A stretch of DNA of 29,573 nt from an uncultured Blautia sp. (GCA_937900135.1 CALCDJ010000042.1:1-29573), one strand, 5' to 3'. Shown: positions 6,209 through 14,560, numbered from the stretch's first letter. The notes: generated by a model not told the origin, from the sequence alone. Translations and numbers: made by a program.

Positions 6209-7225
6209 ATGAGAATAAGAAAAAGACTGATTGCAGCAACCCTTGCAGTTTTTCTGGCGGTGGCTGCCCTGCCGGTTTCTGCTTTTGCGAAAGAGAAAAA
6301 GGAGGACCTGACAGAAGTGACGTTAAACGAAGTGGCACATTCCATTTTTTATGCGCCTCAGTACGTTGCTATTGAAGAAGGATACTTCAAAGAGGAAGGG
6401 CTGGATCTGACTCTGGTTACAGGATTCGGGGCGGATAAGGTAATGACAGCCGTGCTTTCCGGTGAGGCAGAAATCGGATTTATGGGTGCAGAAGCTTCTG
6501 TTTATGCGTATCAGGAAGGAGCCAATGATCCAGTGGTAAACTTCGCTCAACTTACTCAACGTGCTGGGAATTTTCTTGTGGCCAGGGAAGAAATGCCAGA
6601 TTTTAAATGGGAAGATCTGAAAGGAAAGAAAGTACTTGGCGGAAGAAAAGGCGGTATGCCGGAAATGGTTTTTGAGTATATTCTGAAAAAGAATGGACTG
6701 GATCCGAAAAAGGATTTGGAAATTGACCAGAGTATTGATTTTGGTTCCACGGCAGCCGCTTTTACAGGAGAAAATTCGGCGGATTACACGGTAGAATTTG
6801 AACCGTCGGCCACGGCGCTTGAAAAGGAAGGCGCTGGGCGCGTAGTAGCCTCTCTGGGCGTGGATTCCGGATATGTGCCTTACACCTCTTACAGCGCAAA
6901 AACCAGTTTTATGGAAGAACATCCGGAGGTACTTCAGAAATTTACCAATGCTCTCCAACGTGGAATGGATTATGTGCAGACACATACGGCAGAGGAAATC
7001 GCAGAAGTGATTGCGCATCAATTCCCAGAAACAGATTTGGATACAGTTACAACCATTGTAAAACGATATCATGAGCAGGATACCTGGAAAGAAAATTTGA
7101 TTTTTGAAGAGGAAAGCTTCCAGCTTCTTCAGGATATTTTGGAAGATGCCGGGGAGCTTTCCAAAAGAGTAGAATATGATCGTCTTGTAAATACAGAGTA
7201 TGCAGAAAAGGCTGCGGAAAAATAA
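6209..7225 (+). CDS. ABC transporter substrate-binding protein, NMT1/THI5-like (SsuA/ThiY group)
   Basis: The 338-residue protein begins with a signal peptide (MRIRKRLIAATLAVFLAVAALPVSAFA), probably cleaved after AFA. The mature part has the NMT1/THI5 pattern: FYAPQYVAIEEGYFKEEGLDL near 47-67, GADKVMTAVLSGEAEIGF around 74-91, and LKGKKVLGGRKGGMPE around 138-152. Relatives bind pyrimidine precursors of thiamine, riboflavin-type compounds, or sulfonates; the ligand here is not evident. No lipobox cysteine is present, which is unusual for a Gram-positive binding protein. No permease or ATPase gene lies beside it, so it is an orphan component. A decayed paralogue is found at 41-353. A ribosome binding site, AAAGGAG, precedes the ATG, and a strong terminator follows. 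Confidence 0.87.
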   Translation: MRIRKRLIAATLAVFLAVAALPVSAFAKEKKEDLTEVTLNEVAHSIFYAPQYVAIEEGYFKEEGLDLTLVTGFGADKVMTAVLSGEAEIGFMGAEASVYAYQEGANDPVVNFAQLTQRAGNFLVAREEMPDFKWEDLKGKKVLGGRKGGMPEMVFEYILKKNGLDPKKDLEIDQSIDFGSTAAAFTGENSADYTVEFEPSATALEKEGAGRVVASLGVDSGYVPYTSYSAKTSFMEEHPEVLQKFTNALQRGMDYVQTHTAEEIAEVIAHQFPETDLDTVTTIVKRYHEQDTWKENLIFEEESFQLLQDILEDAGELSKRVEYDRLVNTEYAEKAAEK

Positions 7226-7227
7226 GA

Positions 7228-7266
7228 ACAAAACGGAGTTGTCCAGTTGTGGCAACTCCGTTTTGT
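7228..7266 (+). terminator. Rho-independent terminator
   Basis: A perfect 14-bp stem (7228-7241 with 7253-7266, core CGGAGTTG/CAACTCCG) has an 11-nt loop and ends in TTTTGTTTAT. It follows the solute-binding gene by 2 nt and separates it from the sugar operon. Confidence 0.88.
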
Positions 7267-7295
7267 TTATATTTGTTTATATAATTAAACTCAAC

Positions 7296-7325
7296 AAGTT
7301 TAAAGATGAAGAATTATTTAAACTT
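7296..7325. promoter_or_regulatory. Dyad AAGTTTAAA-N12-TTTAAACTT, candidate operator
   Basis: A perfect 9-bp inverted repeat lies in the 223-bp region before the sugar operon. The GTTTAAA half-site recurs just before the operon's ribosome binding site (near 7464) and twice inside the promoter of the LacI-type regulator (12211-12230). A shared site for that regulator is plausible but unproven. Promoter boxes for the operon are not clear; TTGAAA at 7393 with GATAAT 15 bp later is the best weak candidate. Confidence 0.4.
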
Positions 7326-7489
7326 AAAATAGTGAAAGATGCATAAAAAACGAAAGAAACAACTGTAAAACATGTAGAAAAAGCAAAAATAAGTTGAAAT
7401 ATAAACGAGAATATGATAATTTAAATTCAACAAAACAAATATTTAAACCAAACGGAATTAAAAGGTTTAAAAATAAGGAGGAAAAAGAT

Positions 7490-8728
7490 ATGAAGTTAAA
7501 AAAAGCAATCGCAACAGCTCTTGCAGGAACTATGGTATTTGGTAGTGCAGCAACCGTTAGTGCAGCGACTGAAGTGTCCTTTTGGACATTGAACACCAGA
7601 CAGGAAGCAGTTGAACCTATTGTAGAAGCTTTTAATGCGGAAAATGAAGATATTAAAGTGACCGCTTCCTTCTATGATACAGATGGAATTAAAGATGCAT
7701 GTAAGGTAGCCGCTTCCTCTGACAGTCTTCCAAGTATGTGGTTTAACTGGGGTGGAAGTCTGGGACAGTTTTATGTAGACAATGGAAAAACATATGACTT
7801 AACTGAATATGCAAAAACAAATGGATGGCATGATACCTACAGTGAAGGAGCTTTAAATCTTTGTACATTAAGTGACCAGCTTTGCGGTTATCCTACCAGC
7901 TATAATGTTCTTGGCGTATATTACAATAAGAGCATTTTTGAAGAATGTGGAATCGAAGTTCCGACTACTTTTGAAGAGTTTGAAGCAGCATGTGCAACCT
8001 TAAAAGAAGCTGGTTATGTACCAATGGCAGCAGCTGGTTTAAATGGATGGCATGTAATGAGATGGGTAGAACTTCTGGTAGAGCATTATGCAGGGGCAGA
8101 ACTTCATGATAAGATGAATAGTTTTGAAGAAAGCTGGGATAACGAAGCAGTGGTAAAAGCTCTTACCAAATATAAAGAATGGGTAGATGCAGGATACTTC
8201 CCGGATGGATTTTTAACTGCAGACCCCAATGATACCATTATGTCTTTCGGTTCTGGCGAATGTGCAATGGATTTACAGGGACAGTGGTATGATGGTCAGT
8301 TGATTCAGAATGAACTGGATGTAGCGAATTATGGAACTTTTGCATTCCCATCTGTGGATTCCAACCGTATGTCTGCATTTGCAGAGATGACACAGTTTAA
8401 TAAGAATTTATCAGAAGAAGAACTGGATGCCTGTGTGAAATTTATGGAATATTATCAGAGCGATGAAAATGTAGCAGAATATGGCGCATACTACAACTTA
8501 CCACTTCCAAAGAACGGTGCAAAGGCACCAGAAGATCAGCTGAATGTGGACAGTATGATTGAAACCTCTAATACAAATGGAACCTTTACCATTACAGACC
8601 AGGCATTCCCAACAGAAGTGGCAGATGCATTGTTTAATGCACAGGATGCTATTGCAAATGGACAGATGACTCCAGAAGAAGGTGCAGCGAACATTCAGGC
8701 AGCAATTGAAGCATATCAGGCAAAATAA
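7490..8728 (+). CDS. Extracellular sugar-binding protein, ABC family 1 (CUT1)
   Basis: This 412-residue secreted protein has a signal peptide with a cleavage site after TVSA, then EVSFWTLNTRQEAVEPIVEAFNAEN, the usual start of family-1 sugar-binding proteins. A mid-protein stretch, YGYPTSYNVLGVYYNKSIFEECGI-like (real text CGYPTSYNVLGVYYN), also matches the fold. It delivers an oligosaccharide or monosaccharide to the two permeases encoded next. There is no Cys lipobox, so how it stays at the membrane is unclear. The ATG at 7490 is chosen because AAGGAGG lies 8 nt before it; a TTG-started extension to 7394 has no such site. The ligand is unknown, although the linked DUF5060 hydrolase hints at a plant or glycan fragment. 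Confidence 0.9.
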   Translation: MKLKKAIATALAGTMVFGSAATVSAATEVSFWTLNTRQEAVEPIVEAFNAENEDIKVTASFYDTDGIKDACKVAASSDSLPSMWFNWGGSLGQFYVDNGKTYDLTEYAKTNGWHDTYSEGALNLCTLSDQLCGYPTSYNVLGVYYNKSIFEECGIEVPTTFEEFEAACATLKEAGYVPMAAAGLNGWHVMRWVELLVEHYAGAELHDKMNSFEESWDNEAVVKALTKYKEWVDAGYFPDGFLTADPNDTIMSFGSGECAMDLQGQWYDGQLIQNELDVANYGTFAFPSVDSNRMSAFAEMTQFNKNLSEEELDACVKFMEYYQSDENVAEYGAYYNLPLPKNGAKAPEDQLNVDSMIETSNTNGTFTITDQAFPTEVADALFNAQDAIANGQMTPEEGAANIQAAIEAYQAK

Positions 8729-8747
8729 AGAAAAAAGACAAAAATGA

Positions 8748-8771
8748 GCAGGCCGGCATCTGCCGGCCTGC
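8748..8771 (+). terminator. Intercistronic GC-rich hairpin after the sugar-binding gene
   Basis: GCAGGCCGGCA (8748-8758) and its perfect complement (8761-8771) flank TC and form a very stable stem with a tight loop. Only ATTATTATC follows, so it is probably a partial terminator or mRNA-stabilising structure. Such hairpins keep binding-protein mRNA more abundant than permease mRNA. Confidence 0.65.
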
Positions 8772-8818
8772 ATTATTATCAGAAGATCCGTTAAAGAAGT
8801 AGGGAGGGACATCACAGA

Positions 8819-9691
8819 ATGAAAAAAGAGAAAAAATCCAATTTTGGGGCATATGCCTTTTTGATTCCGGCAGCAGTTATTTACCTTTCTGTTATTGTAA
8901 TCCCGGTATTTTATTCCCTGTTTATTAGTTTGTTTAAATGGAATGGAGTATCTGAAAAGGAATTTGTAGGATTTGGTAATTATGTGAATCTTTTTACCGC
9001 AGATCCCACATTTATGATCGCATTAAAAAACAACTTAATCTGGATTGTGCTTACAGTTTGTGTAACTATGACGGTAGCGCTTGGATTTGCAGTGCTTTTG
9101 AATAAGCAGTTTAAGGGAAGAACTGTATTTCGTGCTGTATTTTATTTTCCTTGTGTTATCGCTCCTATCGCGGTGGCGATTATCTGGAGATGGATTTACA
9201 ATCCAAATATTGGCTTTATTAATCAGTTTTGCAAGTTTTTTGGTATTGATTTTAAACAGACCTGGATTTCGGATCCGGAAGTCAGCTTATTTGCCATTTT
9301 CGTTGCAGCACTTTGGCAGGGAATTGGGCAGCCGATGATTCTGTTTCTGGCGGGACTTCAGTCGGTGCCGGTGGATGTATTGGAGGCAGCAACTATTGAT
9401 GGAGCCGGACCAGTGAGAAAATTCTTTAGGATTACGGTTCCGCTTATGAAAGAAAGTTTTGTGATTGTTCTGGCTACTTTGATCGTGGCAGCAATGAAGG
9501 TTTATGATGTGGTACAAGGACTTACAGGAGGCGGACCGAATAATTCGACACAGATGTTAGCAACCTACATGTATTCTCAGACCTTCCAATATAATAATGT
9601 AGGTATGGGTACGGCTGTTGCCTGTGTTATGGTAGCAATGATGCTGATTGTCATTGTTCCATATGTATCCTTTACGGCAAAAGAAAAGTAG
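8819..9691 (+). CDS. CUT1 sugar ABC transporter permease (MsmF/MalF-like)
   Basis: The 290-residue membrane protein has about six hydrophobic segments. The cytoplasmic EAA loop, EAATIDGAGPVRKFFRITVP, lies in the last third and docks the ATPase. The N-terminal pattern YAFLIPAAVIYLSVIVIPVFYSL and the GFGNYVNLF stretch are standard for the first permease of sugar operons. AGGGAGGG precedes the ATG. It follows the binding protein by 90 nt, with the intercistronic hairpin between them, and forms a channel with the next gene's product. Confidence 0.93.
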   Translation: MKKEKKSNFGAYAFLIPAAVIYLSVIVIPVFYSLFISLFKWNGVSEKEFVGFGNYVNLFTADPTFMIALKNNLIWIVLTVCVTMTVALGFAVLLNKQFKGRTVFRAVFYFPCVIAPIAVAIIWRWIYNPNIGFINQFCKFFGIDFKQTWISDPEVSLFAIFVAALWQGIGQPMILFLAGLQSVPVDVLEAATIDGAGPVRKFFRITVPLMKESFVIVLATLIVAAMKVYDVVQGLTGGGPNNSTQMLATYMYSQTFQYNNVGMGTAVACVMVAMMLIVIVPYVSFTAKEK

Positions 9692-9704
9692 GAGGGACAG
9701 ATGG

Positions 9705-10544
9705 ATGAGTGGAAAAAGTAAAAAAATAACAAAAAAAGTAATCTTATATTTAGTTTTGGCAGTTCTGGCAATTATCTGGATTATTCCTATTTTTACTTTA
9801 ATTGCAACCTCCTTGAAGCATAAAAAAGATTTTATGAGCGGATTAAGTCTGTTTCAGCTTCCGGCACAGATTGCATGGGATAACTTTTCCAATGCCATTA
9901 CGCAGGGACGATTGTTTACTTATATGAAGAATGACCTGATTGTATCTTTCTTAAAGGTTCCGTTGGGAATCTTTGTGGGATCTCTGGCAGCATTTTCTTT
10001 GACGCGGTTAAACATTAAACATAAGACAGGTATTTTTATTTTCTTCCTGATTGGTATGATGCTTCCTATGCAGACAGCTCTTGTTCCTATTAACATGATT
10101 TACAGTAAGCTGAATCTTTTGAATACATATTTTGGACTTTTCTATGTGTATATTGGTTTTGGACTTTCTTATTGTATCCTGGTCATGAGAGGCTTTATGC
10201 TGGGAATTCCCAAAGACATTGATGAGGCAGCTTATATTGATGGATGTACGAAATGGCAGTTGTTTTTTAAAATTATTCTTCCCATTGCAAAACCAGCAGT
10301 AGCAACTTTGTTTATCACAGACTTTTTATCCACATGGAATGAATATCTTCTGGCCAGCGTCATTATCAATGACAATGCATTAAAAACTGTTCCTGTTGGT
10401 ATTATGACTTTTGTGGGAGAACATGGTACGGATTATGGATTGCTCTGTGCAGGTGTGCTGATTTCTGTTCTTCCGGTAATGATTGTGTACCTGGCTTTCC
10501 AGAGACATTTTGTGGAAGGTATGGCAGGCGCTGTCAAATCTTAA
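9705..10544 (+). CDS. CUT1 sugar ABC transporter permease (MsmG/MalG-like)
   Basis: This 279-residue permease is the second half of the sugar channel. It begins MSGKSKKITKKVILYLVLAVLAIIWIIPIF, has about six membrane segments, and carries the EAA loop EAAYIDGCTKWQLFFKIILP. The start is taken at ATG 9705; GGAGGG at 9691-9696 serves it. A second ATG at 9701 is closer to that site but reads only six codons (MDEWKK) before a stop, so it may dampen initiation. No gene for the matching ATPase is in the cluster. CUT1 systems of Firmicutes often share one MsmK-type ATPase encoded elsewhere. Confidence 0.92.
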   Translation: MSGKSKKITKKVILYLVLAVLAIIWIIPIFTLIATSLKHKKDFMSGLSLFQLPAQIAWDNFSNAITQGRLFTYMKNDLIVSFLKVPLGIFVGSLAAFSLTRLNIKHKTGIFIFFLIGMMLPMQTALVPINMIYSKLNLLNTYFGLFYVYIGFGLSYCILVMRGFMLGIPKDIDEAAYIDGCTKWQLFFKIILPIAKPAVATLFITDFLSTWNEYLLASVIINDNALKTVPVGIMTFVGEHGTDYGLLCAGVLISVLPVMIVYLAFQRHFVEGMAGAVKS

Positions 10545-10580
10545 TGATTGAGATAAGTAAATAAAAAGTGAGGACATCAT

Positions 10581-12110
10581 ATGAGTACATGTAAATATCA
10601 AAATCAGGTAGAAAAATGGGATGTATTTGAAGTAGAAGTTTTTGGGAAAAAAGAGGGAAACCCTTTTACCGATTATACAATAGAAGGCGTCTTTTCCGGA
10701 AAAGAAGAAACCAAAACGGTGGATGGTTTTTATGACGGAGATGGAGTGTACCGGGTTCGTTTTATGCCTTCTTTTGAAGGAACATATACATTTAAAATTT
10801 CAGGGAGCTTTTCAGAAGAAAGTTTTGAAGGCTGTTTTCAGGTTACTGCACCTTCAAAAGAAAACCACGGATCGGTAAGGGTTTCCCATACCTATCATTT
10901 TGCTTATGAAGATGGAACACCCTATTATTCCCTTGGTACAACCTGTTATGTATGGGAATTACAGGAAGAAAAACTGCAGGAAAAAACATTACAGACATTG
11001 AAGGACAGTGCATTTAATAAAATTCGTTTCTGCATTTTCCCGAAGCATTATGATTATAACCTGGGAGAACCTATCAGTTATCCTTATGAGGGAACTCCGA
11101 TGGACAGTTCTGTGCTTACTTCTGAAAACTTTAAACAGTATGACGGATGCCCGGAAGGAAATAATTTTGATTACAAACGTTTTAATGTAAAACATTTTCA
11201 GCATATTGATGAGAGTATTCTCCGATTAAGAGAGCTGGGAATTGAAGCAGATCTGATTGTGATGCATCCTTATGACAGATGGGGCTTCAGTGAAATGAGT
11301 GCAGACTGTGATGATTTGTACTGGAAATACCTGATTGCCAGAGTGAGTGCATACCGAAATGTATGGTGGTCTTTGGCAAATGAATATGACCTGTTCCCAA
11401 AAAAAAACACAGAAGACTGGGAGCGTTATGCAAGGATCATCTGTGAAAAAGATGTTTATAATCATCTGCGTTCCATCCATAACTGCCGTCCGTTTTACGA
11501 CCACACAAGACCGTGGATTACCCATTGCAGTATTCAGAGACAGGATCTGTATAAATCTTCAGAGCTGGTAAATGAATGGCGGGAGCGATACAAAAAGCCG
11601 GTTGTTCTGGATGAGATCGCCTATGAGGGGAATATTCAGCATGGCTGGGGAAATATCAGCGGACAGGAGATGACCAGAAGGTTTTGGGAGGCATTCTGCA
11701 GAGGTGGATATCCAGGACATGGAGAAACTTTTATGAACAAAGATAATATTCTGTGGTGGTCCCACGGTGGGGAACTTCATGGAGAAAGTCCAGAACGGAT
11801 TAAGTTTTTGAAAAAGATTATGGATGAAACACCAGCGCCAGGACTTTGCCCCATGGAAGGTGAATGGGATGAAGTAGCGGCGACTGTGGACAGATTCCCG
11901 GCTCCTGCACAGTATTACCTGTTTTATTACAGCTTTATGCGTCCATCTTTCCGAGAATATTACTTTGATGATGAGACAGAATTTGAAGTGGAAGTCTTGG
12001 ATACCTGGAACATGACGATAGAAAACAAAGGAATCTTTAAAGGGAAATTCCGTGTAGAACTGCCAGGAAGAGAATATATGGCAGTGCGGGTTCGAGAAGT
12101 GGAAAAATAA
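10581..12110 (+). CDS. DUF5060/DUF5605-type glycoside hydrolase (apiosidase-like superfamily)
   Basis: The 509-residue protein lacks a signal peptide, so it acts inside the cell. Residues 1 to about 95 form an Ig-like DUF5060 domain (VEKWDVFEVEVFG, then GVYRVRFMPSFEGTYTF). A TIM-barrel follows from about 100 to 410, starting HFAYEDGTPYYSLGTTCYVWE. Likely catalytic residues are the acid/base E268 in WWSLANEYD and the nucleophile E345 in PVVLDEIAYEGN, as in clan-A retaining hydrolases. The C-terminal beta domain (about 425-509) fits DUF5605. Relatives lie near DUF4038/GH140 apiosidase-like proteins. It is last in the sugar operon, 36 nt after the permease, and probably cleaves the imported sugar. 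The glycosidic bond attacked is unknown. Confidence 0.82.
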   Translation: MSTCKYQNQVEKWDVFEVEVFGKKEGNPFTDYTIEGVFSGKEETKTVDGFYDGDGVYRVRFMPSFEGTYTFKISGSFSEESFEGCFQVTAPSKENHGSVRVSHTYHFAYEDGTPYYSLGTTCYVWELQEEKLQEKTLQTLKDSAFNKIRFCIFPKHYDYNLGEPISYPYEGTPMDSSVLTSENFKQYDGCPEGNNFDYKRFNVKHFQHIDESILRLRELGIEADLIVMHPYDRWGFSEMSADCDDLYWKYLIARVSAYRNVWWSLANEYDLFPKKNTEDWERYARIICEKDVYNHLRSIHNCRPFYDHTRPWITHCSIQRQDLYKSSELVNEWRERYKKPVVLDEIAYEGNIQHGWGNISGQEMTRRFWEAFCRGGYPGHGETFMNKDNILWWSHGGELHGESPERIKFLKKIMDETPAPGLCPMEGEWDEVAATVDRFPAPAQYYLFYYSFMRPSFREYYFDDETEFEVEVLDTWNMTIENKGIFKGKFRVELPGREYMAVRVREVEK

Positions 12111-12117
12111 AGAACAG

Positions 12118-12146
12118 AAAGGCTGTCCATTGTGGCAGCCTTTTTT
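12118..12146 (+). terminator. Rho-independent terminator of the sugar operon
   Basis: AAAGGCTG (12118-12125) pairs with CAGCCTTT (12136-12143) around a 10-nt loop and runs into six T residues. It lies 7 nt after the hydrolase stop codon. Confidence 0.88.
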
Positions 12147-12202
12147 ATTAAATGGGGAAATCTGGCTATAAAATGAAAAATAAAAACAACTGTGGTAGTT
12201 GA

Positions 12203-12231
12203 TTGACAATGTTTAAATGAAAGTTTAAAAT
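12203..12231 (+). promoter_or_regulatory. Promoter of the LacI-type regulator with GTTTAAA repeats
   Basis: TTGACA (12203-12208) and TAAAAT (12226-12231) are separated by exactly 17 bp. Within the spacer, GTTTAAA occurs twice (12211-12217 and 12223-12229) as a 12-bp-spaced direct repeat. The same half-site is found upstream of the sugar operon, which suggests autoregulation plus operon control. Confidence 0.7.
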
Positions 12232-12277
12232 ATAAATATAAAAACATGTTCGGAAAAACTTGGAAAGGGAGGCTTTT

Positions 12278-13297
12278 ATGAAGGTAAAGGCAGTGGATAT
12301 TGCTCGAAAATTAAATATATCCAAGGCGACAGTGTCTCTGGCATTGAATAACAAACCTGGTGTCAGCGTGAAGACAAAAAACAGGATTTATCAATGTATG
12401 GAAGAGTTAAATAATGGGATAGATAGTCTGGAAAAAACAGAAGAAGCACCTTTGATCAAAAAAGAGATAAAAATTATTATTATAAATAATAAGCTTGGAA
12501 TGATTCAAGATGCAGAATTGGATTTATGGACAGATGTGTTTGCAGTTTTTGATATGAAGGTAAGAGAATTGGGATATACATTGGGAGTGACTTATGTGAA
12601 GTCGGATATCCAGTCTATGAACCAGGTGATAAAGGATGCCAATGAAGAAAAGGTGGCAGGTGTGATTTTGTATGCAACAGAAATGCGTCAGGAGCAGTTT
12701 GAGCCTTTTCGTATGATCCGAAAACCCATGATCATTTACGACAACGATTTGAGCCAGGAGTATAATTGTGTAGCGATTGACGGAGTAACCGCTATTCGTG
12801 ATGTGGTGGATATGCTGGTTGCCAGGGGATGCAGGAATATTAAATATCTGGCTAATACGGTCAATATTTACAACTTCCAGCAGAGAAGAGCCGGATATCG
12901 GGCTGGCCTGCGAAAAAACAGGTTAGAATTATATGAAGATTCGATTGTGCCCATTGGGGACCGGATTGACAATGTGTACCAAAATATGAGAAAATACTTG
13001 GAAAATAATAAACTTCCAGATGCTTTTATTATGGAAAATTATCAGGTTTCCATAGGTGTGATACGGGCATTGAGAGAAAAACATATCGCTGTACCAAAAG
13101 AGATTTCTTTGGTAGGAGTGGATGAACTTCCCAGCTACCTTACTGGTGATTTTCTTCTTACCACTGTTCGGGTAGAGCATGTGGAAAGGGCACATGTAGC
13201 CATGATGTTTTTGGAGCAGGAAATGCGAGGGGGAATCTCAAAGAAGTTTAAATCCTATTCTAACTGTGAATTAATACCCGGAAATAGTGTCCGGTAA
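12278..13297 (+). CDS. LacI family transcriptional regulator
   Basis: The 339-residue protein opens with the LacI helix-turn-helix and hinge region MKVKAVDIARKLNISKATVSLALNNKPGVS. A periplasmic-binding-like effector domain follows (VAGVILYATEMRQEQF, YDNDLSQEYNCVAIDG, PKEISLVGVDELPSYLTGDFLLTTVRVE). It should sense a sugar or metabolite and control transcription, most likely of the sugar uptake and hydrolase operon just upstream. The ATG at 12278 has GGGAGG 6 nt before it; the TTG frame reaching 12260 would include the ribosome binding site. Its own promoter contains the same GTTTAAA half-sites as the operon's upstream region. The ligand is unknown. Confidence 0.9.
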   Translation: MKVKAVDIARKLNISKATVSLALNNKPGVSVKTKNRIYQCMEELNNGIDSLEKTEEAPLIKKEIKIIIINNKLGMIQDAELDLWTDVFAVFDMKVRELGYTLGVTYVKSDIQSMNQVIKDANEEKVAGVILYATEMRQEQFEPFRMIRKPMIIYDNDLSQEYNCVAIDGVTAIRDVVDMLVARGCRNIKYLANTVNIYNFQQRRAGYRAGLRKNRLELYEDSIVPIGDRIDNVYQNMRKYLENNKLPDAFIMENYQVSIGVIRALREKHIAVPKEISLVGVDELPSYLTGDFLLTTVRVEHVERAHVAMMFLEQEMRGGISKKFKSYSNCELIPGNSVR

Positions 13298-13311
13298 AAA
13301 AGGAGATTCTC

Positions 13312-13744
13312 ATGAAAAAACAGGTAAACCATACCATACGGAAACATTTCAATGAAGTAATCTACAATGTTGCCCGGTATACAGAGATTTTACTATCTGT
13401 GATTATTTTTCTGGTTATCGTAAAGGCGAGCCTGCCGCTGATGGATGAGCTGCTTCATATGCCCATGAGGGAGACGGATATGAATTATTATTCGCATTTT
13501 CTCTCTAATGCATTGGCGCTGGTGGTAGGGGGTGGAATTTGTCAAAATGTTATGCAGACATACGGCAGAAACCGTTGTGGAAGTTCTGTTGTTTGCCACT
13601 GCCAGACAGATGGTGGTGGAGCATTTGGGATCGGTAGAAACGCTGGTGGGAGTCCTTGCCATTGGTATTTTATTTGCGATTCGGAAATACCTTCTGGGAA
13701 AGGACGAAAAGCTCACAAATATGGAACGCGATACTAAAATTTAA
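13312..13744 (+). pseudogene. PsiE-like membrane protein, frameshifted in a G tract
   Basis: From the ATG at 13312 (AAAAGGAG site upstream) the frame encodes MKKQVNHTIRKHF, then membrane segments up to YYSHFLSNALALVVG. After the five-G run at 13528-13532 it drifts into a Cys/Gly-rich sequence unlike a membrane protein. One G fewer restores VEFVKMLCRHTAETVVEVLLFATARQMVVEHLGSVETLVGV and a sensible C-terminus ending at 13744. The repaired protein is about 143 residues and matches the phosphate-starvation-inducible PsiE family pattern (EF..., R..VE/DH, then a last membrane helix). A sequencing error, a real mutation or slippage-based switching are all possible. It lies 14 nt after the LacI-type gene and 21 nt before proC, so it may be co-transcribed. 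Confidence 0.8.
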
Positions 13745-13765
13745 TGAGAAAGAAGGATAACATTT

Positions 13766-14560
13766 ATGAAAATCGGATTTATTGGCTGTGGTAACATGGC
13801 CAGCGCTATGATTGGCGGTATTCTAAAAAAAGGTATTTATGAAAAAGAAGAAATTATTGTGTCTAACCTGACAGAGGCTGGTTCCAGAAGAAGCCAGGAG
13901 AAATTAGGAGTTGTGACTACACTGGATAACAAAGAAGTGGTACGCAGTACAAAAACAGTAGTGCTTGCGGTAAAGCCTCAGTTTTATGAAGAAGTATTAA
14001 AGGAAGTGCAGGGGGAACTTACACCGGACCATCTGATAGTAGGAATTGCACCGGGCAAAACGCTGGCATGGCTGGAAGAAAAAAGTGGAAAACCGTTAAA
14101 GGTTGTACGTATGATGCCAAATACTCCTGCGCTTGTGGGAGAGGGTATGACAGGTTTTTGTGCCAACGAAAGAGTAACAGAAGAAGAGCTGACTGAAATC
14201 CGTACAATTACAGAAAGCTTTGGCAGATCAGAAATGGTTCCGGAACGACTGATGGATACCGTAGGGGCAGTCAGCGGAAGTTCACCGGCCTATGTGTTTA
14301 TGTTTATTGAAGCCATGGCAGATGCGGCAGTTGCTCAGGGAATGACAAGAAAGCAGGCCTATTCTTTTGCTTCCCAGGCAGTTCTTGGAAGTGCAAAGAT
14401 GGTTTTGGAAACCGGAATGCATCCAGGGGAATTAAAGGATATGGTCTGCTCACCGGCAGGAACTACCATTGAAGGGGTAAGAGCACTGGAAAAAGCAGGA
14501 ATGAGAAGCGCTATTTATGAAGCTCTTCAGGCATGTGCAGATAAGAGCAAGAAACTCTAA
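13766..14560 (+). CDS. proC: Pyrroline-5-carboxylate reductase
   Basis: ProC makes L-proline from pyrroline-5-carboxylate with NAD(P)H, the last step of proline synthesis. The 264-residue length is normal. The Rossmann nucleotide-binding start GFIGCGNMASAM is at residues 4-15. VVRMMPNTPALVGEG follows in the middle. The C-terminal helical signature DTVGAVSGSSPAYVFMFIEAM and later DMVCSPAGTTIEGVRALE are family hallmarks. AGAAGG precedes the ATG. It probably shares a transcript with the PsiE-like gene upstream, but no functional link is evident. Confidence 0.97.
   Translation: MKIGFIGCGNMASAMIGGILKKGIYEKEEIIVSNLTEAGSRRSQEKLGVVTTLDNKEVVRSTKTVVLAVKPQFYEEVLKEVQGELTPDHLIVGIAPGKTLAWLEEKSGKPLKVVRMMPNTPALVGEGMTGFCANERVTEEELTEIRTITESFGRSEMVPERLMDTVGAVSGSSPAYVFMFIEAMADAAVAQGMTRKQAYSFASQAVLGSAKMVLETGMHPGELKDMVCSPAGTTIEGVRALEKAGMRSAIYEALQACADKSKKL

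Noticed and set aside
6323..7255. 310-residue minus-strand frame across the solute-binding gene
   Set aside because: It is antisense to a clear gene, rich in Phe, His and Cys as expected of a complement frame, and starts inside the terminator.
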